From: Amoebidium appalachense
Taxonomy: Eukaryota > Ichthyosporea
Length of the DNA: 64,000 nt
Assembly: GCA_963693365.1 (NCBI GenBank)
Contig: CAVNZM010000017.1
Location: 3,720,001-3,784,000, forward strand
Direction: 5' to 3'
The notes beneath the pieces are model-generated. The model ran no database searches. It saw only the letters and a list, made by a program, of their open reading frames with translations, and was not told the origin of the DNA. A program made the translations under genes and the position numbers. The number at the start of each line of letters is the position of its first letter. The stretch's first letter is position 1. Of this stretch, positions 41,082-54,839 are shown one piece after another.

Positions 41082-42335
41082 ACCATCTTACTGTATAAGC
41101 TCGTGGACACGTTGGTTCTCTTACTAGATTCAATGATGTACCACAAGACCGGCCTGTTCAGAGTTGTGTAGGAACGATTTACTCGCTATGCACCTCTTCC
41201 TGTTGTACTCACTCAGGATCCTTCACGACACTCGTGGCATCTAGCTACATATGATAAGGTATTGTGCACAGATGGTATTTAACATAGCAGAGCTGTGCGT
41301 CTTTATGCCTGTGTCAAAAACAATACCATGCTGAGTGCTCAGCTCACTTGCTCTTACGAGGGATTGCGGTTGTGCTTGTTTCTCTACAACAGCTGTAGCC
41401 GTCGTGTCCTGTTTTTAGTCACCAACTGTCGGTTGCATGGAGTGTGAGCTGCCAGTGACAGATTGTGTACACATATTAGAAGCAACTGGCAGCGGCGCTC
41501 GTGAAGTGCATGCTTTCAGCTGAGTGCTCTGCCAATGACTGTTTAACTCTATGCTACCCACAAGTTTGTCAGGAATCTCCCTCTTGGGCACGGCATACAC
41601 CTGTGCTGTGTTGACACGTTATGTTTAGCTTTGGTGCACACCACTGTCTAAGGCTATGAATTACCTCCATAGCCTGCCACTTGTTTTCGTGTGCCATGAC
41701 TTACAAAGACCCATGTTGACTTCGCTTGCTTTTCATGCAAACACACGCGCACATACAGACGTGCTGCAGGCGCACAAAAAACTGTAGGCATGCGAAGGGC
41801 ACGAAATCTTGGCTCAGCAGTGCAGAATTGGGCTTGCGTGTGCAATGTAGCCTTCACAGACGCACAAAAGCACACTTGCACAAGTCGCAGAAGTACTTGT
41901 ACACGTACTGTCACCGTAAAAAGCTGTTGCTGGATGTACTCTAAACCGGGATGCCATCTCCTACGACCCGATTTCACAGCGTATGCGTCTTTATGGAGGC
42001 TTTTAATCTTGTTTGAAGTGCGCCTCTGTATTCTTTGTTACACATACGTGGTTGTACACTGGGGAGGGTCACTGAGCTTGCCTTGTACGACGTTTTTGCA
42101 CTTGCGTATGGCGCCTTAGACCTGCAAGGCCGTGCACGATAGACACTGCACACTCCAAAGAAACTTAAATGGCCTAAAGTACAGCCTGGCAACTACAAAG
42201 TCCTCGTCAGCAAAGTCGGATATGTGATAGAATAATCCTTGTAACGGCCTTACTGGTGAATCGAATTTACGGCATCTTTAGAACAAGGGTTACTTTTTAG
42301 CACAGTCTGGAACTGACTGGCTCTTATACCGATGA
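41082..42335. other. Convergent spacer between Rab14 and the FERM-C-like gene
   Basis: Unique sequence with no microsatellite. Short ORFs of about 105 codons at 41654-41977 (-) and 41790-42119 (+) overlap each other and have no recognisable domain, so I do not call them. Confidence 0.7.
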
Positions 42336-43502
42336 CTAGAGCTCTGGAGCCTTTACTTTTACACTAGGACTGGTCAGCCCGAAGGGAAGAAGCTCATCCA
42401 CATCGCCAGCAAGCTCCTCCGGAATGCTCTTGTCGCTTGGAGAATGGAGTTCGGCAAGCGACATCGAACTGGAAGACCCCGAGTAGCTACGAAAGCGACC
42501 GCCCTTCCGCGCGTCTGAAAGCAAGCGTGGAGAGTTGTGGGGTGAGCGCCGTGTATTGCTCGGTGACAGTGGGGTTTTTGCAGGTGCCAGTGATGCTTCG
42601 CTGCCGAAGGTAAACCCCTCCATGCTAGAGGAAGCCAGGATACTGCTCGTCGAGGAACTTGCTGGTCTTGCTCTGGTAGCATGTTGCCTTTGGCTCTTGT
42701 CGTCTATGAGCGCCGCTTCAGGTTGGTGGGGCGCACCTGAGTCGTGCAGGTTTGGCAGCGACGAAGACTTGCTTGTGTCGGGTTCCTTGTCGAGAGCAAA
42801 GAAGTGGCTGGGTCCGTTGCCGCCGGTAGAAGTTGCCGGTGCTGCCTTTGGGCTGTCCATGCGGCTCAAGTCAAGGCTCCCAGCTCGCCGTGTGAGAGTG
42901 TCAAAACCCCTTGTCTGCTTTCCGGGTTTCTGGAACACCAAGCGTGGGCTCTCAGGAGACGGTGTCGGGGAACCCACCATTTGTAGTGTTCGGTCTGGGG
43001 ATGGGGAAGGTGGGAGCGACACTGTTTCCCAGTCGGTTTCAGCCATGGAGTGTGCCCAGGGGAGAGAGTTCTTAGGCATTTGAGCTGGTGGTTGCGTGGC
43101 TTTGGGATCCGCCCACCTTTTCTCGCGTATCTTCGTAATTACCGACTTTATTGCTGTGTCAAGGGCTTTGCCGTCTTTTGTGTAGAACAGTTGTGGCTGG
43201 TCAGCGTAGGAACCAAAGAAGAGCTGGGCACTCGTGTCCGTTATCTTCCAGGAGTGAAGTTGGCTCATGGCAAACTGCTGTCGTACTTCTCCGGTTCTGG
43301 GATTGAGGAACTGGATGCCCTGATGACCAACCTTCAAAATACACTTGGTTAGGGCATTGCTCCAGCCTTCTTTCCATTGCTCGCCCACAAACAAGTAGTC
43401 GTCTCCGTTGAGGCTTTTGTATGCCGTCATCTGGCAGGTGAGCAAGTGTGCAACTACTGCAGCATCCATATTGGTTGCTGAGGGCGTGTCCGATAAACTC
43501 AT
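42336..43502 (-). CDS. Intronless protein with lone FERM-C/PTB-like domain and Ser/Pro-rich tail
   Basis: 388 residues from an ATG (MSLSDTPSATNMDAAVV). Residues about 25-135 resemble the third lobe of FERM domains (PH/PTB-like fold): VGHQGIQFLNPRTGEV, QLHSWKITDTSAQLFFG, then QLFYTKDGKALDTAIKSVI as the closing helix. This pattern matches F3 lobes of MyTH4-FERM proteins. The F1 and F2 lobes are absent, and no other exon could be found upstream. The remaining 250 residues are low-complexity Ser/Pro/Thr-rich and probably disordered, with several SP/TP sites (SPSPDRT, SPTPSPESP, SPHNSPR) suited to proline-directed kinases, and an acidic patch EELAGDVDELLPF near the end. A cortical or membrane adaptor role is inference. 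The family match is by eye, so moderate. Confidence 0.7.
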   Translation of the reverse strand: MSLSDTPSATNMDAAVVAHLLTCQMTAYKSLNGDDYLFVGEQWKEGWSNALTKCILKVGHQGIQFLNPRTGEVRQQFAMSQLHSWKITDTSAQLFFGSYADQPQLFYTKDGKALDTAIKSVITKIREKRWADPKATQPPAQMPKNSLPWAHSMAETDWETVSLPPSPSPDRTLQMVGSPTPSPESPRLVFQKPGKQTRGFDTLTRRAGSLDLSRMDSPKAAPATSTGGNGPSHFFALDKEPDTSKSSSLPNLHDSGAPHQPEAALIDDKSQRQHATRARPASSSTSSILASSSMEGFTFGSEASLAPAKTPLSPSNTRRSPHNSPRLLSDARKGGRFRSYSGSSSSMSLAELHSPSDKSIPEELAGDVDELLPFGLTSPSVKVKAPEL

Positions 43503-44332
43503 GGTGGAAGGTTAATTGATAAGGCAGTAATAAGTTTGGGCTTGATTTCATGAACCTTTCAGCTCTGTTTTCTGCGTAAACGTCGGCTGTGACTCAGCCT
43601 AGGGAATCTGGTAGGATATCGATTGTGGAAAGGAATTGGGCTGCACTAACAATTCTGGCAAGCGTCAATGCTCATTTCAAACATAAAATGAAGGTGGCAT
43701 GGGTTTAACATTAATTCTTGATATTCCCAAGCGTTTCTTCTTTTTCTTGGGTTTGGATTTGACTCAATCATGGTTCAAGCATGGGCTCATGTTTTCATCC
43801 TTTCCAACTTCCAGTGGGTTGCTGTGGGTTGCAAGAATCATGTGTGCTTGCGCAGGCGGCAGAGGCGCCAAAAATAGTGTTCTTATGTAAGCATGATTTT
43901 AGAAGGTTGTTTATGAGCTGTTGTTAAAGTTTACAAAATTTACACTCAAAAGTTGCCCAACGCCCATTTTAAAATGCTTTATGTTTAATCAAAGAGTAGT
44001 CGGACTTCTTGTTTTGCCGCCAAAATTCGCGGCAGTGGTGCAGATCTAGCCAATCAGATGCGTCTTTGAAAATTCTTTGAGCCACTTCAAACGTTCCGGC
44101 TCGCCAAAAGAGACCTTGTGTGTTGACTCTTGAGAGGTTGATCTCAATGCGAGAGCATAGCGTAAGCACTAAAGATTTAGAGTGACTCACACAAAAAATA
44201 TTAGTAAAGCACTACATAATTTATGCTGTGCATCACGGCACACTTCTATTAATTTGATTGAACAGAGGCAGCATAAGGCTGTAGGGAGTTCCTGGCATCA
44301 GTGGGTGAGACCACCATCAACCGACCATCGCC
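43503..44332. promoter_or_regulatory. Divergent promoter region of the FERM-C-like gene and coronin-7
   Basis: 830 bases of unique sequence between two start codons. Several CCAAT-like motifs are visible (for example CCAATCAG near 44050), but no TATA box is convincing. Confidence 0.5.
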
Positions 44333-45382
44333 ATGGCAAAGCGGTTTCAAGTGTCCAAGTTCAAGAACACTAGCCCTCAGGAGGCAAAAAGAGAGGTAGG
44401 GGCGCTCTTCATGGGTTTTGACCAGTGCGCGTGTTCGCCATCGCTTACCCTTTGGGCTGTGTTCTGAGAACATTTACCACCAACAATGTTGGTGTTTGCT
44501 TGTTTGCTGCCTTTTTAGCGATTCCCTAGCAACAAGGAAAACATTCTCATAATTCTTCTTTTCTAGCTTTGACATAGAAAAGATGCGGCTTTGTGCTAAA
44601 GCAATGTTTTTTTGACAGAACTGGTACGCTGAGCTAAGATGTGGGCAGACTTCCACGGACAATTACGGAATGACTGCCAGCTGCAAATACCTGGCTTTCC
44701 CACTCAGCACAACAGGTATATACTGCCGTTCCCCACACTGCTGTGCTTAACCTGTGTTGCTGCCGACCCACAAATAATGCGCTGATGGCACATGTGTAAA
44801 AATAGGGAATCACGTTTGCGTAAATTTACCGCTGCGCATCATGGCACTTCTACTTGTGAGCAAAGGGTTGGACCATAATTTGCACAAACGGCTCGTCGTA
44901 TAATCTGGCATCCCGCTTCCCCAATACATCTCGGGGAATCTGACAAGGGATTGTGCAGGGGGCGGGTCAGTATGTGTTCTCCCGCTGAGTCGTGTCGGCA
45001 AGCAGAGTTCCGATATTCCCCACATAGCAGCGCACAGCGGCCCCATCAGTGACTTGGCCTTCTCGCCCTTTAGTGATGGGCTACTGGCAACCGGTTCTGA
45101 CGACACATATGTAAGCCCACTCAAGCCTTCACCCGGCTTTGGTTCATGCATGCAACCACCCGTGTCTGAAACGCTTCCATTTTGCTGTTACTAACACAAC
45201 TCGACACGTTTTATCCCCCTCTCCCCCCCTAACCCGTTCTCACTTCTGACCACCATCATTGCCCTCCCTCCCTCCCCTCCCCCCACCCCTCCCCCCTCCC
45301 CCCACCCACCCACCACCACCATCACCACTACTACCCGGCACCACCACCACCACCACCCACTTTCACCGACTTTGTCTCCCCC

Positions 45383-45413
<31 letters not shown>

Positions 45414-45526
45414 AAAAAAAAAAAAAAGGTTACAAGAACAACAAATATTTGGGGCCCAGGCGGGTGGACGGGTAGGCAGGCCCGGGGTTGTTCTCGGGGG
45501 CGAGGACGGGTGTGTGTGTGTGTGTG

Positions 45527-45564
<38 letters not shown>

Positions 45565-46185
45565 ACGATTCTTAAGTTAGAGTGTGTTTGGGTTGTGTGT
45601 TGGATTGTGGTGGTTGCTTCCTTGCCTGTTTTTGGATGGCTGGGCACGGGGTGAACTTTATTTTATTTTATTTTTATTATTTTTTTTTTTTTTGGGGGGG
45701 GGGGGGGGGGACCAGGGCCTGAGCCCTACAATCTCCCTTCTGTAGTGGAGATAGAATCTTTGGCTGCAGGCAGCAAAGTGGCGTTAAGTTGACGGGTTGT
45801 AGGGAGGTGTTTCAAAGAAGAAGGAATATGTAGTGTAATCCACGGGGGCCTGCTGAGGGAGCGAAAAAGCTACCCGAGGAACTGCTGGGGGGAGGGGGAA
45901 GGGAGGAGAAGGGGGGGGGGGGGGGAGGGGGGGGGGGGGGAGGGGAGGGGGTGGGGGTGGCAATAATGAAAAGACACGGAGAAGGTTTCATATGGTGATG
46001 TATGGTACAGGTGTAAGCTCGTGTGCATTTGTTCTCCCTCGGTCTCCTTCCTCTGCAGCTACGCCCACCCTCTGCTTCTTTCCTCCACTGGGCACATGTA
46101 TGCTCTTGCACTTACACCATCTCTCACTCCTCTTCTCTTTCTCTGTCCTCTCTCCTATCTTCTTCCCGACATATGCCCCCCCCCC

Positions 46186-46216
<31 letters not shown>

Positions 46217-49200
46217 ACCTGTACATAGGTCATTGTATGTAATGTATGTGGCTGTTCAACCATACTCCACACAGGCTTACAAGCCTCTTTGCATCATCCT
46301 TGCATATGGCATGTTCTACTGATGCCTTTGCTTGGGGCTCTGACCTGACGGTAATCCGTGCAGGTGCGTGTGTGGAACATTGGTGGGGAGGATGCCACCG
46401 AGGGTCTGGTTTCAGCCGTGGCGACATTGACGGGTCATGACAAGCGCATCGAGTCTTTGGCTTGGAACCCCTGTGCTGCTGACGTAAGCATCTGTGTTTG
46501 TGTGTTGCTTCTTTAAACCATCCCCTCCTCCTCCCCCTCCCCCCCACACACACTTCTCCCCTCCTCTTCCTTCGGCTCGCCTCTGATTGAAACGAGTGAC
46601 CCACGTATGTTCAAGTAAAGCAAAGTTAATGGGCTGAAACTCGGGAAGTGTGGATAACTTTAACCTGCTCTGAGGTTGCGGCCTTCTAAAGATGCCTAAT
46701 CCCCCCCCCCCCCCTCCCCCCGGGACACACACATACACACACACACACACCACCACCACCAGGTGCTGGCCACGGGAGCAAGCAGCTGTGTGAAGATCTT
46801 CGATGTAAGCCAGGAGCGCTCGGTCGTGGACTACGGCATGCAGGGGGGTGCCGTGCAGGTGGGTGCTGGATGCCGTGTGTGTGTGTCTGTGTGTGTGTGC
46901 ATGTGTGTGCCTGTTGGTGGGGACTCGCGGAGGCCGGGGGGGAGGGGGGGAGGGGAAGGAGGGTGAGGATGAGGGGCACAAGAAGGATGGAGGGAGGGTG
47001 AGTGGTGTTTGAGGGGCTGGATGGGTTGGGGGGGGGGGGGGGGGGGGGGGGAGGGGAGAGAGAAGGGTATGATAGGGTTTGTGCATGTGTGCTGTAGAGG
47101 GGGAAGGGGGAACGCCTGTGTGCGTGAGTGTGTGTGTGTGTGTCTGGGGGGGAGGGGGGGGGAAGATGGGGAGGTGAGGATGGAGGTGGGGAGGAAAGTG
47201 GAGGTTGGTGCTTGCGGAGATGGATAGTGGGCATGTGGACGGATATGATATGGTTTGCGCATGTGTGCTGTGTGCATGTGTGTATGGTTGGATGGCTGAC
47301 ACACAGGGTTACAGTGGCTCAGCTGGCACGGCAACGGCAATGTGCTTGCAAGCACGTGGAAGGATGGAAACATCAGGGTGCATGATGCACGCACATGCAC
47401 CATGGTGCAGGTGCGTATTTGGTGTGTCATAGGGACAAAGGACTGGTGGCGGGAGTAGGGGAGGGGGTGGGGGAAAGGGGGAGGGGGAGTGGGGGGGGTG
47501 GGGGGTGGGGTGGAAGGGGGGGACGACAGACAAGGGGGACAGAAGTAGTGTATGGAGGAGGAACGGGGAAAGGGGGAAGGGGGGGGGGGGGGGGGGGACG
47601 GGGGAGAGCACTCGGTGGGGGGAGACTTGTGGCTAAATGCAGCATGTGAGGACAGGATGGGTAGAACATAAGCCGATGCATGTGCAGGTGTCAAGACCGT
47701 GACACCCTGTGGATGAAGTAGACGCATGTCCACCTAACAGGACCACACACGTACGGTGAGCATGCACGTATCCAGACCGTAGTACTGAGCACACATGACT
47801 GAATAATATGTGCAGGAGGGCATGGGCCATGCACCAGTCAAGGCATCGTGTGTGCTGTGGCTGGGCCAGAAGGAGCTGCTGCTGACCACAGGCTTCAGCA
47901 AGGTAGGCTTCTGCTGTGAATGTTAGCACGTGTGCATGCATTTCCACTCTTAGAGACAACCGTTCCATCAACTTCCACCTATCTATTGGCTGCTTCAAAT
48001 TAAGCCCTCCTTACCTCCCCCCCCCCCCCCGCTCCCCTCCTCGCTCCCTTCCCTCGCCCTTAAACTCACAATATCACTCTTTCTCTCTTAAACTCATTCA
48101 TGTCCACACAGTTGCCCCCTTCCCCTTGCCAATCAGAGTTCCTCAGCCCTCGCTTTTACCATTTACATGATGCATATACTGTTACTTTTTGTTGGCACGC
48201 AACCTGCGCTCGCTGGCGCTCACACATTAATTTCTTCAGTAGCCCCAAAAAGCGTATCTGAAGGTGCAAGTCTACATGCAGCATAGCATTTTTCAACTCT
48301 GTCATGAGCTTTCACTCAGTTCAGTTCACACCCAATGCCACGCCTTCCCTGTTTACATTGGGGCTTTCACAGCATATGTTTTTTTTTTTGTTCGTGTGTG
48401 TGTGTGTGTGCTAAATGCAAACCTTCTAACCCTATGCAGATGCGGGAGCGTCAGTTCATGCTTCACGACCCAAGGAGTTTGGGCAAGCCGCTGGTGACAC
48501 AGACGGTAGACACGTCCACAGGCATCTTGCTGCCCCTGTATGATGAAGACACAAACCTGTGCTATCTGGCTGGAAAGGTGCGCACGCACGTGCTCGCGCT
48601 CTGCTCGCATTCTCCCATTTTGCCCTTCCTGCCCACCACCTTTTACTTAACACTCTTGTCTGGCCCTCCCCCCCCCCCCCCCCCCCACCACCACCACCCC
48701 CCTTCCCCACTCCCCCCGGCCTTCCCCACCCCCTCCCTTTCCCTCCCCCAGCTCTCCCGCACCTGCCCTCAACACAAGAACTTGCAACACTCGCTCACAA
48801 TGTAGTCTATAGTTCCGGGGTTTTTACCTCTCGTTTGTGCTCATGGCTTTGGTGAACGGTGAACCCGGGGGCTGGGCATGGGTGGGTTGGGTGGGGCACG
48901 TGTGTGTCTGTGTCTGTGTGTGTGTGTGAGGGGGGGAGGGGGAGGGGGATCTTTAGCTCGGTGGCAAAGTTATGTCTGGGAACTCAAACCAGGGCCACAG
49001 GGTGACACGACCGTGCGACTGTTTGAACTGAGCGAGGCAGCGGCAAAGCCAGCGATCAACCCCGTGTCTGTGTTCACGTCACAGCAGGCACAGGGGGGTG
49101 TATGCCTGGTGGGCAAGAGGGCACTGAATGCCATGGAGTGCGAGGTGGCCAGAATGCTGCGACTTACACCAAGTACAGTTATACCTGTGGTGTTTGCGGT

Positions 49201-49283
49201 CCCCAGGAAGGTGGGTGGGGGTTTGTGTGCTTGGGGGTGGAAGGGTGCGGGTATGGGTGCGGGGGGGGGGGGGGGGGGGGGGG

Positions 49284-49320
<37 letters not shown>

Positions 49321-52300
49321 GAATGGGTGATGGGGAGAGGGGGGGGGGGGGGGGGGGGAGAGGGGACGGGGTGAGCGGGTGTGTGCGTGAGTGGATATGG
49401 GTGTGGTGTGGTTGTGGATGGGTGTGGGTGTGTGTGTGTGTCTGTTTTGTCATGGTTATTTTGAGTGGGTTAGTGAGTGAGGTGTGGGCAAAGGCATTAG
49501 GAGAAGGCAAGAGAACCCGTTTATGTGAAATGATTAGCAGGGAGCTTAACGGTTTAATGTGGAGGCTACAAAAAGGAATCTTGCAGGGAAATAGGATTAA
49601 TGTACGATGACAAGGTACACCCATTCAAAGTACGCAGATCCGGCGGATTGATTGGTTCAAAGCAGATCCAAAAGATCCAGCCGTGACGTAAGCAATGAGG
49701 GTGATTGGTTCTCAAAGTCAGCATTCCGAGCATCCGCCGACTCATTCGTGTACATTTTATGCATGCCCTGAAGTGCAGCACATGGGGAAGCTATTCAAAC
49801 TTGTCGGATCTACAAAAAGCTATTTTTATTCGCATATGATTATAAAATTAATAAAATAAATTTATAATTTCTAGAATAATGTGATAATTTTGCGCTTCTG
49901 CCGACATCACATTCTGCCGACCGCCGGCTGTGTGAAACCCTTCCTTCACATACAGGCAACGGTAAACATATAATATGCAACCAATGACTGTGAAAACCGA
50001 GGTGTACCTCAAATGATTGAGATCTTGCCACTACTTTCTTTTCATATTATTGCTTGTATATTAGCGGAAAAGTTCTGTTTTTACTCGCTATGTCGAAGAT
50101 TTACATTGTATACTTGCTTCGTTAAAAAGAAAGTACACGTTTATCTCCACTGGGGGCTGAGATACTGCATAGATCGGGTGCTTGTACCTTGAATAGGTGA
50201 GATATCCTATTGCTTTGACGATTCTCATCCAAAGGAAGTAGCGGCAGTGGCGTCTGTTAGTTAATAATGGAGGGGCCCAGGGGGGAGGGGGAGTTTGGGG
50301 GGGGGAGGGGGGGGGAGGAAAGGGGGACACAAATAACTTTATCTAAGCAATGGGCACTTCTAACGTCTTTGCACCAGAGCCACACTGAGTTTCCAGCCGA
50401 CCTATTTCCGGACACACGGGGCCCAGTGGCTGGATGCACGGCTGCAGAGTGGCTGGCTGGCAGGTGCGTGCCATGCGGGGGTAACATCTTGGCATGTGGG
50501 GGGGAGGGGGGAAGGGGGGGGTGGGGGTGGGGGGGGTAAATAGTATGTTGCTGGCTATGGCTGTTGGCTCACACTTTCATGTGCACATGGTCGCTGTGCT
50601 GACTTGTGCTCCAGATTGCAGTCTTATGTCATGGCTTTATCCCCCTCAAGGCCCCCCTCCCCCTTCCCCTCCCCCAGTACGTTGCTTTCGTTTTCTGTTT
50701 TCTATTTGAATTTTTAAAGGGGAGTAAAGGCAGGGGGATGGGGTAAGAGGTGGGGAGGGGGAGGGGGGTTGGCGGGGGACGTGGGACAGGGGACGGGGGG
50801 TTTGGGGGGGGGGGGACCAAATGATGTGGTGTGTGATGGCTGATGCATTGCTGACACCACCTGCACCCAGTGATGCTCAGCCAGCCCTGGCCAGCATGGA
50901 CCCAGCAAAGGCCCCGGCACCACCCCAGCCCACCCCCACACCTAAACCCACTGCCACCCCCCAGCAGCCATCACCCAAACCCACGGCTGCTGCAGCTGGC
51001 CCCCAGCACACATCACCTGGTATGGACTGATGTGTGCATGTGTAGGGTTCCATGGGTTTAGGAAAGACTCAAGAGCAGGTGTTTAAGGAGTTGTGGTGGC
51101 AAAGGCCGATGTGTGAGTGTGGGCAAGCGTGTGTGTTTGAAAGGGGGGAAGGGGGGGGGGGGGGGGGGGGGGGGGGAGGGGAGGGAGCAAGAGACAAAAA
51201 TGTGAGGAGTTGACTGGTAGGAATCTGGAAGTGGGGATGAGGTTACAAAGCGGGAATGGAAGACGAAACATAATGTATTGTGTGTGTGTTTTTTTTTTTT
51301 TTTTTTTTTTTTTGGGGGGGGGGGGGGGATGTTTGAAATAGAGTTGAAAGAGACGGCCCGGTTCAAGCAAGATCCATGCAGGGGCGGCCAGGGCTGCATC
51401 ACCGCCACGTGGGGCCAGCCCAAGCCCACCACGTGCAGAGTCACCCACCCCCCTGCAGGTACAAACATTCATCATGTGTGCTGCGAAGCCGGGGGGAGGG
51501 GGGGGGGGGGGGGAGGGGGGGGGGGAGGGACGGGACAGGATTTCCTTGGAGGGTTGCCAAGGGCACACAGCAAGGGATTTGCCATGTTTCTGTATCCCCC
51601 TTACGTAGTAACCGTTTTTGTTGGTGCGTTGCAAAATGGAAAGGACTATTGTAGTCCAAAAAGTGTGGTGCCCTGTAAAGGGTGGGGGCGAGGTTGAGGG
51701 GGAAGGCGGGGGGAGGCGCACGAGGGGGAGGGGGGAGGCTGGGAGGGGGAGAGGGGGGAGGGGGGGAAATGGCCCGGCTGGAGAGGGGGGGCGGGGGAGG
51801 GGATGACCTTTGGAAAAATGTGAGCAAAATCAGACAAGCAAAGCAACCCGGTAATACATATGGGAGAGTAGATGATCGGGGAAGGGGGAAGGACTGTGCG
51901 CTCTTAAGTATGAAACATATCCAATAGTAAGCCATGCACTCATAAACACGTTTAACGTGCAGCTTAAGACGGTCAAGGTAGTGCGCAGCAGCAAGTTCAG
52001 ACACATTGAGGGCAGGGTGAGGCACCGCAACAACAACATAGAGGACATACGGGACATCAACCTGGCCCTGCCTGCTGACAGCTGCCTGCTGGCTGTGCGT
52101 CCTCCCTCCATTCCCCTCCCCCCCCCCCCCCCTCCCCTCCCCCCTCCCCCTTTCCTGTCCCCACCTCTCTCCTTTCCCCCTCCTCCTCGTTCTCCCTTGC
52201 CCTCTTCTCCCCCCCCCCCCCCCCCACCCACCCACCCACCCACCCACCCACACACGCACGCACCCATCCATCTACCTACCCACCCACTCCTGTTTACCCT

Positions 52301-52824
52301 CAGCCACTGCCCGGCCTCCCCCCCCCCCCCCCCCCCCCCCCCCCCCAGCACAAACACACAGATAGACGAATACTTGGAGGAGCCCACACATACACACACA
52401 CAATCACACAAACACATGGTGCACACACGCGCGTATGCTCGCACACGCAGACACACACGTAGCCCATACCAAAGCGATAGACCCACGGAAAGGTACATCG
52501 AGAGGCATATGGTCTACAGCCGGGACGGCAAAGGACCCGTCTGACAGTGTGAAGCACATTATGTTTAGTCTAGATCCAGCTACATAACCACATGACCTGG
52601 CGTCTGCCCCGTGCACATGCACCCACACCCACTCAACCCATGCACGTGCAGGCCAACAGCCACTTTGCCGTGTACCCACAAGCTGGGGCTGGGGGCCAGC
52701 TGGCCGTGGTGGCCCGTAACCAGCAGGATCCTGCTGTGGACCCTCCACAGGTATTGTTTTTTTCTGTTTGTTTGCTTTTTTTTGTTGTTGTTGTTGTTTT
52801 TTTTTTTGTTTTTTTTTGTTGTTT

Positions 52825-52855
<31 letters not shown>

Positions 52856-53243
52856 GGGGGGAGGTGTATGTGTGTGTATGTGTGGGTGGGTGGGTGGGGG
52901 GGGGGGGGGGGGGGGTTGTCACTTTGCTCGGAGTAAGAATGGGTGGAAAGGAGTGTGGGAGCAATGGGAGAAATTATGGAGCAATATGTCTGTTTTCTGG
53001 CTTTGATCAGAGAAAAAGTCTGATTGATGGTTGCAGTTTTAGTGTTGCTAAAAACATTTCTGCATAATAAAGAGGCAATGTGGGTGATTATGGGTGCATA
53101 CATATGTGCCACCTTGTCGGTGTAATAGGTGTCTCGTGGTGGCGCAAGGTGTGTGCTGGTCACGGGTCAGCCAAACAGCCTTGCTGCATCGTTGTGCATG
53201 TTTGTTAAATTATCCCGTCCTACCCACCTTTCTAACCGCTTCC

Positions 53244-53312
<69 letters not shown>

Positions 53313-53346
53313 ACTCATTCACTCACTCACTCACACTCACACCACA

Positions 53347-53377
<31 letters not shown>

Positions 53378-54330
53378 GCACACACACACGCACGCACGCA
53401 CGCAAGCACACCTACACACACACACAGCCCATCCGGCTGGGCCAGCGTGCGAATGCGCTGGTCAACCCCACTGCCGTGCTGGACTTTGCACTGAGCCCCT
53501 TCGATCCTTGCACCGTGGCTGTAGGTATGTAGCTACATAACCCGTCCTCTCAACTCTCTCTAGAGCCCATCCATGCCTGTCCCCTTCCTCCTCTCCCCGC
53601 CCTTACAAGGTGTGGGATATGTCGGAGATCAAGGGGACACAAACACGTGCACGCATGCATGCACGCACATGCACGCACACACACACGCATACACACACAA
53701 AAGCACACGCACACACACACACACACACACACGCACACACACACACACACACATGACAACCACATCTTTGGCGCCCCGCAAACAGGTCGCCTGTGCCCCC
53801 GTTTTGGACTCATGTCTCTCCACCCAGTACATTGTAGTTCCCTTTGCACCATGGTGATTGGGGCCCATCCAGCATACATACGTGCATGTATATGGCACTC
53901 ATATGTGTCATGCAGTTTGTGAGGATGGCCATGTGCGGGTGTGGACCGTGGGCCCTGACGGACTGCAGCAGGACACCACAGACCCGGCAATCGACCTGCA
54001 GGGTATGGTGCACGTGCCGATGTGTACATGCACAAACACATGCAAGCCCATGGGCATATTTTATTCTGCATTTTCTAGTGTGTGCATGCACCTACACATA
54101 CAGGCCTCTGAGCCTATTCCACCCTGCATGGGCTGATGTGGGCAAGCACACACACCCGTGCATCTGAGCCTATTTTGCACTTGCCGATGTGCACACACAC
54201 ACACATACATACACCCCTGGGCCTAGCATGCACACACTGATGTCTGCACACACACACACCTCTGGGCCTATTCTGCACGTGCTCACGTGTGCATACACAC
54301 ACCTCTGTACCTAGATGCACCCTCTGATGT

Positions 54331-54370
<40 letters not shown>

Positions 54371-54741
54371 ATTCTGCACGTGCTGATGCGGGCACGCGCG
54401 CGCGCACACACACACACACACACCTCTGAACCTATGGATGTGCTCTCCCTTCCCTGCCCGCTTGGACCCTCCCCTGCTCTGCACCACACCATGGGGCACT
54501 CCATAAGCAGGGCACTGCCGACTGACATACACATGGTGCAGGGCACACAATGAAGACAAACCTGGTGAAGTTTCATCCTCTGGCCAGCAACATTCTCTAC
54601 TCGGCATGTATGTCCAACCCCCTCCCCCCCCCCCCCCCCTCCCCGCCTCCCCGCTTTTTCTGTCTCACATAGCTCACCAGTGAAGGGGTGGTGAGCAGTA
54701 ATGGTTGCAGTGGATGCCGAGATAATGTGGGGATGTGTGTG

Positions 54742-54839
<98 letters not shown>

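Noticed and set aside
42535-43083. 182-codon ORF on the plus strand
   Set aside because: Shadow of the FERM-C-like gene, with no recognisable domain and no start context.
44810-45151. 113-codon ORF on the minus strand
   Set aside because: Antisense to coronin exon 3, which has clear homology on the plus strand.
46320-46363. Possible degenerate copy of coronin exon 3 end (reads AWGSDLT before the exon 4 acceptor)
   Set aside because: Similarity to GSDDTY is too short, and no nucleotide match supports duplication.
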